NCBI GenBank assembly: GCA_020062665.1
Contig: JAGUVW010000021.1
Span: forward strand, 101,672 to 165,671
Direction of reading: 5' to 3'
Source: Pseudomonadales bacterium
Lineage (GTDB): Bacteria > Pseudomonadota > Gammaproteobacteria > Pseudomonadales > Ketobacteraceae
DNA length: 64,000 nt
Positions 19,183 to 28,694 of this stretch are shown in pieces. The notes beneath the pieces were generated by a model, which had not been told where the DNA came from, did no database searches, and worked only from the letters and a program-made list of their open reading frames with translations. Positions within the stretch are counted from its first letter, which is position 1; every line of letters begins with the position of its first letter. The position numbers and the translations under genes are program-made.

Positions 19183-20184
19183 TCAGGAATTCTCCAGGAA
19201 TATTTCGTCAATGAGCCCCCACTCCAGCGCTTTTCTTGCATCAATTTTTTTGTTCATCAACACCATATAGGCTGTGCGCTGCCGCCCTATCCGACGGGAG
19301 ATACTGACACACCCTCCCGCTCCTGGAATCAACCCCATGGAAAGCTCAGGCAGCCAGAACAGGGTTTTTGCCGACGCACTCAGATAACCGGCACAGGCTG
19401 GTAATTCAATGCCACTGCCAACACAAGCGCCATGAACATGAAAATGATAACGATCAGAAGCTGACAACAGCAGCCTGGCAGGGGAAACGTGTGATCGGAT
19501 CATATGCGCTGATACGGGAGAACTTACCACACCAAACTCTGTCAGCTCACCACCAGTACAAAAGCAGCGACCCTCAGCACTAACCCGAACCTGACGAATC
19601 GATGCGTCCAGCTCCACCAGACTGAACGCCTCCATCAACGCGTCCCGCAACTCAACCGAGTAGGCGTTGCCGTTGCCCGGCCGGTTCAACACCAGCGTGA
19701 GCTGATCTGCATTTCTTTCCACGCGCACCGGCGGTCCGCTCTCTTTGGTAGGTGCGGCAGGATTTTGCGACTGATACTGCGTCAACCAACGCCGGAACTC
19801 TTCACCAAACTGCAACGTGGCATATCCTAGCGACTCCACGACAAGCCCATCTAGCGGTGAGAGATGCTCGATCGTTCGAAGCACCTGCACGAGCACGGCA
19901 GCCGCCTGGGGATTAACCGCCACGCGACGCAGCATCGTGTTGAGCTCGGCGTCACTCTCGACAACAGCATCGACACAAGTGACCGCCGGCAACGACTCAT
20001 GTCCCTTGCCAACAACAGGACAAGGCTGCCTTCTACTCCAACGCTCCACAGCCACTAGATCGCTTTCACTCAAGCGGGACAGACTTTGCAGATCCAGAAC
20101 AACAGCAGGTTGACTGCTCTCCGCAAGCAGATCTACGGCTGAGCGCATTAATGCAGAATCAATTGTCGAATCATCCAACAACAT
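19183..20184 (-). CDS. enoyl-CoA hydratase/isomerase-like protein with N-terminal extension
   Basis: A 333-residue protein whose C-terminal 190 residues form a crotonase fold: LTLVLNRPGNGNAYSVELRD, EGRCFCTGGELTEFG, and FHVHGACVGSGIELPACAGY with the second oxyanion strand, then LPELSMGLIPGAGG, which keeps the GAGG turn. The N-terminal 140 residues have no clear family features beyond PAVVLDLQSLSRLSESDL. The architecture suggests a specialised hydratase or hydrolase. It follows folK by 74 bp on the same strand, so it may be cotranscribed with a folate gene pair, which is odd. Confidence 0.8.
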   Translation of the reverse strand: MLLDDSTIDSALMRSAVDLLAESSQPAVVLDLQSLSRLSESDLVAVERWSRRQPCPVVGKGHESLPAVTCVDAVVESDAELNTMLRRVAVNPQAAAVLVQVLRTIEHLSPLDGLVVESLGYATLQFGEEFRRWLTQYQSQNPAAPTKESGPPVRVERNADQLTLVLNRPGNGNAYSVELRDALMEAFSLVELDASIRQVRVSAEGRCFCTGGELTEFGVVSSPVSAHMIRSHVSPARLLLSASDRYHFHVHGACVGSGIELPACAGYLSASAKTLFWLPELSMGLIPGAGGCVSISRRIGRQRTAYMVLMNKKIDARKALEWGLIDEIFLENS

Positions 20185-20258
20185 CAGAAGCCACCAGAAT
20201 GCATCTCCCAGTCATCGCCCTGGTCTGTGCTGAATCCATTGCTTGCCGATGCCCAAAA

Positions 20259-20666
20259 TCACGTAAGTGCAATCGCGTGCTTTTGCAGAAGCTCATTGAC
20301 CGGATTGACGACATAGTGCTTGTTCTGCCGGTAATCGTCGTGAACAATCTTTCCGTCCCAGACAATGATATCCAGATCAATACAACGAGGACCGGATTTG
20401 ATGGGCCCCTTAACCCTGCCAAGCCGCTCTTCAACGCCTTTGAGATAACGATTGAAGTCGTCATAAGACATTGTCGTACCGAGCAGATACGCGCCGTTGA
20501 GAAAATCAGGTTGGTTCCGGTAGCCATCCGGCGCGGTCTGAATCACTTCCGACTCACCCAAAAATTCCACTTCGCTCGCCAGAATTTTTCGGGCACCCTG
20601 CAGATTGTGCTGCGGTTCAATATTGGAGCCCACAGACACAACGACGAGATGAAGCTTTCTATCCAT
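20259..20666 (-). CDS. folK: 2-amino-4-hydroxy-6-hydroxymethyldihydropteridine diphosphokinase
   Basis: A 135-residue HPPK-like protein that pyrophosphorylates 6-hydroxymethyl-7,8-dihydropterin in folate synthesis. It has VSVGSNIEPQHNL at the start, APDGYRNQPDFLNGAYLLGT in the pterin site, and the Mg-binding RCIDLDIIVWDGK. It is shorter than the 160 residues of the E. coli enzyme and may be a paralogue. The ATG at 20666 has GGTGGGG ahead of it; a GTG three codons upstream is possible. It lies 15 bp after the pteridine reductase-like gene, which supports a pterin role. Confidence 0.85.
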   Translation of the reverse strand: MDRKLHLVVVSVGSNIEPQHNLQGARKILASEVEFLGESEVIQTAPDGYRNQPDFLNGAYLLGTTMSYDDFNRYLKGVEERLGRVKGPIKSGPRCIDLDIIVWDGKIVHDDYRQNKHYVVNPVNELLQKHAIALT

Positions 20667-20681
20667 CGACCCCACCCGCCA

Positions 20682-21440
20682 TCAGGAACGGTCACCGGTG
20701 AAGTTCTCGGCATTCCTGCCCACTTGGTTCAGGGATTCACCTCCATCAACAAAGAGGATCTGGCCTGTAACGAAGTCATTTTGCAGCAGGTAGTCGAGAG
20801 CCGCCATCAAATGCCTATCACTGCCCTTTTTTGCAAGTGGTATGCCGTCAATGCGCCAGCTCAGATAGGCGCTGTCTCGAGTTTCCCCTGGCAATGTCAC
20901 GCCCGGGGCAATACCGTTAACACGAACATGAGGGGCAAATTCCAGCGCAGCCAATCGGGTAAATTCAGCCAACGTCTTTTTTGATAGCAGGTACGCAGAA
21001 TAGTGGTATTGATTGTAGGCAATTTTGTTATCGATAATGTTGATCACCTGCCCCTGAGCAACGTTTCGCTTGAAGCTACCTGCCATCAAGAATGGGGTAA
21101 CGAAATTAACCCTGAACTGGGTTTCGAGCAGCTCTCGACCTGTGTTTTGGGATGTGGCTGCCTCATAGGCAGAGGCATTGTTGATCAGACAGACCAAGTT
21201 TGAAAAACGTGTCAGCACTTTCGCAATAAAGTTGTCGGTATCGAAAGGCTCGGTGAAATCCTGAACGAAAACATCGCACTGAATTCCGCTGCTTTGCAGC
21301 TCCTGCGCCAGCTGCCTGGCACCGTCCAGCGAGGCATTGCAATGCAGCGCAACATCATATCCCCGGGACGCCATATGCCTGGCAAACAGGCTTCCCAATC
21401 GAGTACCCGCTCCGGTAATCAGAACCGCCGGTGAATTCAC
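20682..21440 (-). CDS. folM: pteridine reductase-like SDR (FolM-type)
   Basis: A 252-residue short-chain dehydrogenase. The cofactor motif TGAGTRLG is the TGX3RXG form typical of pteridine reductases such as PTR1 and FolM, which reduce dihydromonapterin or dihydrofolate with NADPH. INNASAYE, YLLSKKTLAEFTRLAALE and VRVNGIAPGVTLPGE follow. It is the first gene of a pair with folK, consistent with pterin metabolism. The gene symbol rests on motif and context. Confidence 0.8.
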   Translation of the reverse strand: MNSPAVLITGAGTRLGSLFARHMASRGYDVALHCNASLDGARQLAQELQSSGIQCDVFVQDFTEPFDTDNFIAKVLTRFSNLVCLINNASAYEAATSQNTGRELLETQFRVNFVTPFLMAGSFKRNVAQGQVINIIDNKIAYNQYHYSAYLLSKKTLAEFTRLAALEFAPHVRVNGIAPGVTLPGETRDSAYLSWRIDGIPLAKKGSDRHLMAALDYLLQNDFVTGQILFVDGGESLNQVGRNAENFTGDRS

Positions 21441-21796
21441 GTGTGATAAGCCCCCATGACCGTTTCGGGTCTTATCTCAAATAAAAGACGTGAAGTCAAC
21501 TTTGAGTTTTCGGGCCACCAGCGCCGAAAAACACGTAAAGACTACGAGAATATTAAGTTACACAAGCAATTTGCGAGCCCCGAATAACGCAGCCATCCGA
21601 CTCGCAGATGCCTACATAAAACTCACATATAGTCAATTATTTCGTCTAACCATACCCGCCCGCTCCCTCTCACCGAGCCACGCTCTTGCAGTCATCATCT
21701 AGTCCCAATTGATGAGATGCGGCGAAAGCGATTGGAGTAGCATACGCGGCAACACCTCAAGAAGATTCCTCGGCATGGAACCGGCAGACATCCGTC
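21441..21796. other. intergenic region without recognised features
   Basis: These 356 bp separate the divergent folM-like gene and the RND exporter. It must hold both promoters, but I cannot place them with confidence. No hairpin, repeat or convincing small ORF is visible. Confidence 0.6.
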
Positions 21797-24247
21797 ATGA
21801 ATTCTAAGAAAGCCAACTGGAAAGCAAGGGTTGAACAGGGATTTGAACAGCTGGGATGGGCCATGGGCAAGCATCCCTGGCGCTGGTTGCTGGGCACCCT
21901 CCTGATCATCGTAGCGCTGGCATCGCAGCTAGGCCACCTTAAGCAGGATTCCAGCATCGAAGGTTTTCTGCCGGAAGACTCTGAAACCATTCTATCTTAC
22001 GTCCAGTTCAAAGAAACATTCGGCCGCGACGAAACCTTTGTCATCACCGTCGAAACAGATGATCCCTACACCCAGGCTTTCGCCACCCAGCTCCACGCAC
22101 TGCACCAGCAGATCATGGATGAAGTACCATACGTCGCCAAAGTGGATTCCCTGGCTAATGCGCGCCACACCCATGGCGCGGACGATACCCTGTTCATTGA
22201 TGAACTCCTTCCTGAGATCCTGCCGGGTGACCCAGCCGAAATACAAAAGCTGAAAAACTACGCCCTGACCAACGAAAACTACAGAAACTTTTTGATCTCG
22301 GAAGATGGCCGCATGGTGACGCTCATCGTCCGTCTAAATTCTTTCGACTACCAGAAAGATCAACGGGGAGAACTACACCGCAGATACCTCGAAGAACCCG
22401 ACATGCTGAGTGCGTACAAAAAACTCAATGAAATCATCCAGCAGCATCGGGGCGTCATCTCAAACGACATAGAGCTCACGGGTGGCATGCCACTTTCGCT
22501 TGAGCTGTCTGAACTGACCAGACGAGACTTCATCGTGCTGTCCGGGTTAGCCAATCTGATTATCGGGGTCGTTCTGTTCATTGTGTTCAGGAGAGCATCC
22601 GGTGTCGTGCTGCCGTTGATCGTCATGGCTTTCGGCGTCACCGTCACCATGAGTCTGATGGCCATCTTTGGCACGCCCATGCAGGTCAGCACATCTATTT
22701 TGCCTGCATTTCTGCTCGCCGTTTGCGTCGGCGACAGCATTCACCTGCTGACGATCTTCTACCGTCACTATGATGAAGGTGATGAGAAAATACATGCATT
22801 GGCAAAATCCATGGGGCATACCGGACTTGCCATGCTGTTCACTAGCATAACAACAGCAGCTGGCCTGATATCGTTCGCCACATCCGAACTGACCCTGATA
22901 GCCGCACTGGGCATCTACGGCGCACTGGGTTCTCTGGCCGCATTCCTTCTCACCATTTCCATTCTCCCCTGCCTGATTGCACTGGCACCAGTCAAACGGC
23001 GGCGACTGCATCAACATCAGAACATGGGCCTGAATCGATTCCTGGCCTGGAGTGCCTGGTGTTCTGTCCGCCATGCCAAGCTCATTGTCATAGCTGGTGT
23101 GACCCTGCTGCTTGGCAGCGCACTCATTGCCAGTCAGCTGAAGTTCAGCCATTACCCTCTGGCATGGTTGCCACAAGATAATCCGTTCACCGTGGCGCTG
23201 AGGAAATATGAAGAGCGCATGGGGTCAACTGCCAGCATCGAAGTCCTGCTCGATACCGGAAAAGATCGCGGCATATTGAATCCGGCATTCCTGCGCGCGA
23301 TGGACGACATCCAGAAAGAAGTCGTCACCTGGGATACAGAGCATTATCAAATCGCCAAGGCGATCAGCATCACCAATATCATCAAGGAGACCAATCGGGC
23401 CTTGCATGATAACGCCGATGAGCACTACGCAATTCCCGATGACCCCATGCTCATCAGCCAGGAATTGTTCATGGTGGAGATGGATCAGCCGGATGATCTC
23501 TACAACGTGGTGGATCAGGATTACCGGGTAGCGCGACTGACCATCACCTCCACCTGGCTCGATGGCGTCCACATGCGTCCGCTGCTGGATAAACTGGAAT
23601 CGCGCTTGAAAGAAGCCATGCATCCACACGATGTCACGTTTTCCTTTACCGGACTTTCCCCCATTATGGGTGTCACCTTCGGCAACATGCTGATTTCAAC
23701 TGCGGAAAGCTATGGTATTGCAGCCATCTCGATCACTCTGATGATGGTGCTGCTGATTGGCAATGTGAAGCTCGGAATGCTCAGCATGATTCCATCACTG
23801 CTGCCCATTGTGACGGTGCTGGCGGTCATGCAACTGTTGAATATCCCGCTGGATATGCTCACGATGCTGATAGGCTCCATCGCCATCGGTTTGACCGTGG
23901 ATGACAATATCCACTTCATGCATGGCTTTCGCAGGTTGTACCTCAAAACAGGCGACCCTGTATACGCAGTGGAAAAGACCTTGATGTCTACCGGTCGTGC
24001 CATGCTGATCACGTCCATCGTACTGAGTCTTGGCTTTCTCGTTTACACCCAGGCGCAAATGACCATCATGGTAGGCTTTGGCGTCATTACGGCGGGCTGC
24101 GTTGTACTGGCGTTACTTGCATCTTATCTGGTAGGGCCGGCACTGATGGTGCTTGCGAACAAGACCTGGCACCACCACGACAACCACAACAAAAGCACAG
24201 AAGTGAAAGCCGTGAAACCGGTCGCCCAGGCAGAGGCGGTGGACTAA
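21797..24247 (+). CDS. RND superfamily (MMPL-type) transporter
   Basis: An 816-residue inner-membrane protein with duplicated RND architecture: TM1 near residues 32-50, a first periplasmic domain to about 240, five helices to about 395, TM7 near 425, a second periplasmic domain to about 640, then five helices. Conserved helix motifs are VCVGDSIHLLTIF in the first half and GLTVDDNIHFMHGF in the second, which carry the acidic proton-relay residues. MMPL/HpnN-like members export lipids, hopanoids or fatty acyl compounds. It is a single gene without membrane fusion partner. Convergent with the AMP ligase. Confidence 0.92.
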   Translation: MNSKKANWKARVEQGFEQLGWAMGKHPWRWLLGTLLIIVALASQLGHLKQDSSIEGFLPEDSETILSYVQFKETFGRDETFVITVETDDPYTQAFATQLHALHQQIMDEVPYVAKVDSLANARHTHGADDTLFIDELLPEILPGDPAEIQKLKNYALTNENYRNFLISEDGRMVTLIVRLNSFDYQKDQRGELHRRYLEEPDMLSAYKKLNEIIQQHRGVISNDIELTGGMPLSLELSELTRRDFIVLSGLANLIIGVVLFIVFRRASGVVLPLIVMAFGVTVTMSLMAIFGTPMQVSTSILPAFLLAVCVGDSIHLLTIFYRHYDEGDEKIHALAKSMGHTGLAMLFTSITTAAGLISFATSELTLIAALGIYGALGSLAAFLLTISILPCLIALAPVKRRRLHQHQNMGLNRFLAWSAWCSVRHAKLIVIAGVTLLLGSALIASQLKFSHYPLAWLPQDNPFTVALRKYEERMGSTASIEVLLDTGKDRGILNPAFLRAMDDIQKEVVTWDTEHYQIAKAISITNIIKETNRALHDNADEHYAIPDDPMLISQELFMVEMDQPDDLYNVVDQDYRVARLTITSTWLDGVHMRPLLDKLESRLKEAMHPHDVTFSFTGLSPIMGVTFGNMLISTAESYGIAAISITLMMVLLIGNVKLGMLSMIPSLLPIVTVLAVMQLLNIPLDMLTMLIGSIAIGLTVDDNIHFMHGFRRLYLKTGDPVYAVEKTLMSTGRAMLITSIVLSLGFLVYTQAQMTIMVGFGVITAGCVVLALLASYLVGPALMVLANKTWHHHDNHNKSTEVKAVKPVAQAEAVD

Positions 24248-24283
24248 AGCACATCTGCTTGAAAGGATACGATCCCGCACATC

Positions 24284-24322
24284 AAAACTCCCTGAGCCTG
24301 CAACGACATCGCAGCAGGGAGT
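24284..24322 (-). terminator. terminator between RND and AMP-ligase genes
   Basis: ACTCCCTG (24287-24294) pairs with CAGGGAGT (24315-24322), with a further CTGC/GCAG stem inside. On the minus strand TTTT follows, so it mainly serves the AMP ligase gene, whose stop codon it touches; it may also act on the plus strand. Confidence 0.65.
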
Positions 24323-25806
24323 CAGCATGATTCGAACAGTTTTCGCAACGTCGGAATGTGAACCTTCAGCGATGCGGTTCTTGGCAGCTCGTCCACGTAG
24401 ATCCACCTCACTGGAATATGCGTTGCAGGAATGTTGTCCCGCAGAAGTTTTTCCAGCGCCTGGAAAGTAGGCTTCTCGGCACCCGGTTTCGACTGGATGG
24501 CAGCAGCTGGAACCTGCCCCAAGCGATGATCCGGAATGCCAATAACACCCGCAGCAGATACTGCCGGGTGTTGCACCAATACCTGCTCGATGGTTTCCGG
24601 CAGAATCTTGAAACCGCCACGCATGATGACGCCGTCGGCGCGCCCCCGCAGAAACAGAAATCCGTCTGCATCAATCTGCGCCAGATCCGACGTTCGAATC
24701 CAGTGTCCGCCGATTCGCGGGGAAATCACTTCCAGCAAGCCTTGTTCACCAATCGGAAGCGCATCACCACTCACCTGATCCACCACCCGCAACTGCACGC
24801 CGGGTAATGGCTTGCCAACGCTGCCCAGTTTTCTGTCACCCCATACCTGATGCAGATCCGGTGTCATGCTGGTAACCGGCCCACCAAATTCTGTCGCGCC
24901 ATACGCAAGCAGGATAGGAACACCATAGCGTTCCTCAAATGCTTTTTGCACAGCCGGATCAAGGGGCGCCGAACCTGAGCCAATCATTTTGAGCGAGACA
25001 AAATCTTCCCTGGGCAATTGCGCGTCCAGAATCATCTGCACTCCCGATGGTGGAAGCCCGCCCGCCGCCGGCCGATACCGCACCAGATGATCATGCCACC
25101 CTTCTACGCTGAATCGATCCAGCAGCACACCTTTCTGGCCTCGCAACAACGGTGCAATGGTGGAGTGCAAACCGGTGATATTGCCGACGGGAAAATACAT
25201 CAAAGTGGGAGGCAGCAACTCGGGATTGGAACCTGCCGAAGAAGGCGTTGGCCGACCAGCAACAATATGTCGGGCCACAGTCGCGTAATCGATCGCAAAG
25301 GGCTTCGGAGTTCCCGTCGTGCCGCTGGTGTGAATCTCGATATAAGGCTTGGTACTTTTGGTTGACGCGATTGATGAGTGCTCCAATCCATCAATGGCAA
25401 CTGCATCGGCATCAGTCAGCCCGATGCCCGCGACACCCAAGCGCTTGAGCGCAAGCGTCATCTGGTCAGTGAAAATATCCTCTGCAGCAATCACAACTGC
25501 GGGCTTGATCGCTTCGATCTCCTGCGTCATCGCCGTGACAGATTGAAAGGGGTACACCATTCGAAACGAATATTGCCTGGCCATCAAACCAAGATAGGCA
25601 GCAATGGCTGCCGGGCGGTTTTTAGCCACCAACGCGATTTTGGCATCACCGGATGCGCCGCTCTCCCGAATAAGCGCCGTAACGGATTGCGCAACCTGTT
25701 GCAGTTCACCCCAGGTAAACCAGCGTTTGTCGAATTCTATGGCTGGTCTATCTGCAGGAAAATCCAGGACAGCTGCGCTGAGCTGGCTAAGTTCAGTGGA
25801 GTCCAT
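24322..25806 (-). CDS. AMP-dependent acyl-CoA synthetase/ligase
   Basis: A 494-residue adenylate-forming enzyme. The P-loop is HTSGTTGTPKPFAID, the adenine region GVPILLAYGATEFGG, the hinge HWIRTSDLAQIDADGFLFLR followed by GRADGVIMRGGFKI, and the catalytic lysine lies near RTASLKVHIP. It activates a carboxylic acid to acyl-AMP and then acyl-CoA; the substrate is unknown. The length is near that of medium-chain or aryl acid ligases. It is convergent with the RND exporter and divergent from glpD. Confidence 0.9.
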   Translation of the reverse strand: MDSTELSQLSAAVLDFPADRPAIEFDKRWFTWGELQQVAQSVTALIRESGASGDAKIALVAKNRPAAIAAYLGLMARQYSFRMVYPFQSVTAMTQEIEAIKPAVVIAAEDIFTDQMTLALKRLGVAGIGLTDADAVAIDGLEHSSIASTKSTKPYIEIHTSGTTGTPKPFAIDYATVARHIVAGRPTPSSAGSNPELLPPTLMYFPVGNITGLHSTIAPLLRGQKGVLLDRFSVEGWHDHLVRYRPAAGGLPPSGVQMILDAQLPREDFVSLKMIGSGSAPLDPAVQKAFEERYGVPILLAYGATEFGGPVTSMTPDLHQVWGDRKLGSVGKPLPGVQLRVVDQVSGDALPIGEQGLLEVISPRIGGHWIRTSDLAQIDADGFLFLRGRADGVIMRGGFKILPETIEQVLVQHPAVSAAGVIGIPDHRLGQVPAAAIQSKPGAEKPTFQALEKLLRDNIPATHIPVRWIYVDELPRTASLKVHIPTLRKLFESC

Positions 25807-25954
25807 GTGGTGTCATTAGCCCTAAAAAAGTAAATGCAGTCTCATTTGTTTATTCCTCCAATAATACATCATTGTTGTTTATTATCATGAAACACCTCCG
25901 TTTCCGTCGACCGCCCTTGCATCTCACCTCATCATCATTCTCTGGAATTGCAAA

Positions 25955-25994
25955 AATGTTCGTTTGTTTTCGTTTGAACTCCTATTCGAACATA
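25955..25994. promoter_or_regulatory. putative tandem GlpR operators upstream of glpD
   Basis: AATGTTCGTT (25955-25964) and TTCGAACATA (25985-25994) match the left and right halves of the GlpR operator consensus WATKTTCGWTAWCGAACATW. They can be read as two adjacent 20-bp boxes, each with one perfect half. The position, 46-85 bp before the glpD start, fits repression. Confidence 0.6.
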
Positions 25995-26039
25995 GCTACA
26001 CTCTCAATATTCAGACCGCCGACCGTCAGGATGCTGTGC

Positions 26040-27635
26040 ATGAATCATCAGTCACTCTCCACCACCGAAAAAATGGTTGAAAATTCGCCCATTTACGATC
26101 TGTTTATTGTGGGCGGAGGCATCAACGGAACCGGCATCGCGGCGGACGCCAGCGGTCGCGGGTTGTCGGTGGCGCTATGTGAACAGAATGACCTGGCCAG
26201 CGCGACCTCCTCTGCCAGCAGCAAATTGATCCATGGCGGCCTGCGCTATCTGGAACACTACGAATTCCGCCTGGTGCGCGAGGCCTTGGCCGAACGTGAA
26301 GTCCTGCTCGCCAACGCGCCCCATCTGATTGCGCCCCTGCGGTTCGTCCTACCCCATCGACCTCACCTGCGCCCGGCGTGGATGATCCGCATCGGCCTGT
26401 TCATGTACGACCACCTCAGCAGTCGCAACCAGTTACCCGGCTCCAGAGGACTGAAGCTGAATGCGGGCGACGCCAGCAACCCGCTGAAGGATGCCATCCA
26501 CTACGGTTTCGAATACGCAGACTGCCGGGTGGACGATGCGCGTTTGGTGATTGCCAATGCCCTTGCTGCCCAAGAACGGGGTGCCCGCATTCTGCCGCGC
26601 ACCCGCTGCATGTCCGCCCGCCGGCATAACGGACTCTGGCACCTGTGGCTGGAAGACAGGATCAGCGGCCAGTCCTTCGCTGTGCGTGCCCGCGGCCTGG
26701 TAAACGCTGCAGGCCCGTGGGCACAACAGTTCTTCGAGCAACAGGTCAACACGCCCTCCCCGCGCAAGATCCGCCTGATCAAGGGCAGCCATTTCGTTAC
26801 CCGCAAGCTTTACGACGGTGATCAGGCCTACATCCTGCAGAATGAAGATCAGCGCATCGTTTTTGTGATTCCCTACAACAAGGATTTCACGCTGGTGGGC
26901 ACGACCGACAAACGCTATGAAAGCGATCCCGCCCAGGTGCAGATCGACGCGGACGAAGAACAATATCTGCTGAAAATCGTCAACGATCATTTCAAACGCC
27001 AGATCAGCAGTGATGATATTCTGTGGCGCTATTCCGGCGTGCGCCCACTGTGCGATGACGAATCGGATTCACCCTCGGCCATGACCCGCGATTACACGCT
27101 GGATCTGCAAGTGGACGACAATGGTCGTGCTCCCCTGCTCAGCGTATTCGGCGGCAAGATCACCACCTATCGCCGGCTGGCGGAAGCGGCGGCGCAGACG
27201 CTGCAGCCCTACTTCGCCAATATGGGCCCAAACTGGACACGCCAACACGCGCTGCCCGGCGGCGATATCGGCGAATCCCGTTTCGAACACTGGCTTGCCA
27301 ACATCCGCTCACAGTACGCCTGGCTGCCACCGGCATTGTGCGAACGGCTTGCCCGCGCCTATGGCACCCGCATGCATCTGCTGCTGAACGGTTGCGACGA
27401 CATGGCAGATCTTGGCCAGCAGTTCGGCCACGATCTTTACCAGCGGGAAGTGGAGTTTCTGTTACAGCGGGAATGGGCGCACAGTGCTGATGACATCGTC
27501 TGGCGCCGCAGCAAACTGGGGTTACATCTGACGCCCGCGCAGATTCATACCCTGCAGGCCTTTATCGAACAGCGTCACCCTGTACCAACGCAGATACTGC
27601 CACTTACCACTCCGGCCCTGCGTCACGCCGGCTGA
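26040..27635 (+). CDS. glpD: aerobic glycerol-3-phosphate dehydrogenase
   Basis: A 531-residue FAD enzyme of the inner membrane that oxidises sn-glycerol 3-phosphate to DHAP and passes electrons to quinone. The FAD site is FIVGGGINGTGIAADASGRG, followed by SSKLIHGGLRYLEHYEF, GPWAQQFF and the substrate region IPYNKDFTLVGTTDKRYE, WRYSGVRPLCDD and FGGKITTYRRLAEAA. The frame is open back to 25872, but family sequence begins after 26040, where CAGG precedes ATG. Candidate GlpR operators lie just upstream; no glpR, glpK or glpF is in the window. Confidence 0.95.
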   Translation: MNHQSLSTTEKMVENSPIYDLFIVGGGINGTGIAADASGRGLSVALCEQNDLASATSSASSKLIHGGLRYLEHYEFRLVREALAEREVLLANAPHLIAPLRFVLPHRPHLRPAWMIRIGLFMYDHLSSRNQLPGSRGLKLNAGDASNPLKDAIHYGFEYADCRVDDARLVIANALAAQERGARILPRTRCMSARRHNGLWHLWLEDRISGQSFAVRARGLVNAAGPWAQQFFEQQVNTPSPRKIRLIKGSHFVTRKLYDGDQAYILQNEDQRIVFVIPYNKDFTLVGTTDKRYESDPAQVQIDADEEQYLLKIVNDHFKRQISSDDILWRYSGVRPLCDDESDSPSAMTRDYTLDLQVDDNGRAPLLSVFGGKITTYRRLAEAAAQTLQPYFANMGPNWTRQHALPGGDIGESRFEHWLANIRSQYAWLPPALCERLARAYGTRMHLLLNGCDDMADLGQQFGHDLYQREVEFLLQREWAHSADDIVWRRSKLGLHLTPAQIHTLQAFIEQRHPVPTQILPLTTPALRHAG

Positions 27636-27664
27636 TTTCCTACTCAACCTCATGCTTGTGGTTG

Positions 27665-27708
27665 CCGGATTCCCTGTCACCCCCGACAGGGCGTCCGGTA
27701 TTTTTTTC
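27665..27708 (+). terminator. rho-independent terminator of glpD
   Basis: CCGGA and TCCGG enclose CCCTGTC and GACAGGG around a six-base loop, followed closely by seven T residues. It is 30 bp after the glpD stop. Confidence 0.85.
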
Positions 27709-27755
27709 ACATTCCCTGATACACTGACCTGACGTTCCACTTACTTGCGAATGCC

Positions 27756-28694
27756 ATGGCCCGGATCGAAATCAAACACCTGCGAACCCTGATCGCACTG
27801 CGCGAGTGCGGCAGTCTGGTGGAGGCAGCCCAGCGCGTGCACCTGACCCAGTCAGCGCTGTCCCATCAATTGAAAGAGCTGGAAGATCGCCTGGGACAAC
27901 CCGTGGTGATCCGCAAATCCAAGCCGCTGAAATTCACTGACAGCGGCGAACGTCTGCTGCAGCTGGCCGACAGCGTGCTGCCGCAAGTGGAGCAGACCGA
28001 GCAGGACATCCTGCGCCTGGCTCAGGGCAAGCAAGGCCGCCTGCATATCGCCATCGAATGTCACAGCTGTTTTGAGTGGCTGATGCCGACGCTGGATGAA
28101 TACCGTGAAGACTGGCCCGATGTGGAAATCGATCTGATCAGCGGCTTCAATTTTGATCCGCTGCCCGCGCTGACCCGCTCCGAACTGGATCTGGTGATCA
28201 CCTCCGATCCGATGCCGCTGCCCGGCATCCGCTACGAACCGCTGTTTGAATATGAGGCCCTGCTCTGCGTCGCCAAACAGCATCCGCTGGCGCACAAAAA
28301 ACTGATTGAACCGGCCGATTTCAGCACTGAAACCCTGATCACCTATCCGGTGGAAAAAGAACGGCTGGATGTGTTCAAGTATTTTCTCAATCCTGCAGGT
28401 GTCGCGCCAGCGGCGGTGCGCACGTCAGAGCTGACGCTGATGATCATCCAGCTGGTGGCGTCGCAACGGGGCGTGTGCGTACTGCCCAACTGGGCGATCA
28501 CGGATTATCTGGCGAAAGGCTATGTGGTGGCGCGTTCGCTGGGGGACGACGGCGTGTGGGCCAAACTCTACGCTGCCGTGCGCGACGAGACCGCGTCACT
28601 GCCGTACATGGAAACGTTCATTCACACGGCGCGGGAATGCAGTCATCGCACGCTGAAGGGAATACTGCAGGTGCCGCCGGAACCAGCCAGCTGA
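27756..28694 (+). CDS. metR: LysR family regulator, MetR-like
   Basis: A 312-residue LysR-type regulator. The N-terminal helix-turn-helix, HLRTLIALRECGSLVEAAQR followed by VHLTQSALSHQLKELE, is very close to MetR, the homocysteine-responsive activator of methionine synthesis genes; SELTLMIIQLVASQRGVCVL in the effector domain fits too. No metE or metH gene is next to it in this window. The start is the ATG at 27756. It is convergent with rstB. Confidence 0.85.
   Translation: MARIEIKHLRTLIALRECGSLVEAAQRVHLTQSALSHQLKELEDRLGQPVVIRKSKPLKFTDSGERLLQLADSVLPQVEQTEQDILRLAQGKQGRLHIAIECHSCFEWLMPTLDEYREDWPDVEIDLISGFNFDPLPALTRSELDLVITSDPMPLPGIRYEPLFEYEALLCVAKQHPLAHKKLIEPADFSTETLITYPVEKERLDVFKYFLNPAGVAPAAVRTSELTLMIIQLVASQRGVCVLPNWAITDYLAKGYVVARSLGDDGVWAKLYAAVRDETASLPYMETFIHTARECSHRTLKGILQVPPEPAS

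Noticed and set aside
25872..26039. upstream extension of the glpD reading frame
   Set aside because: Contains the candidate GlpR operators and lacks GlpD similarity, so it is a promoter region rather than coding.
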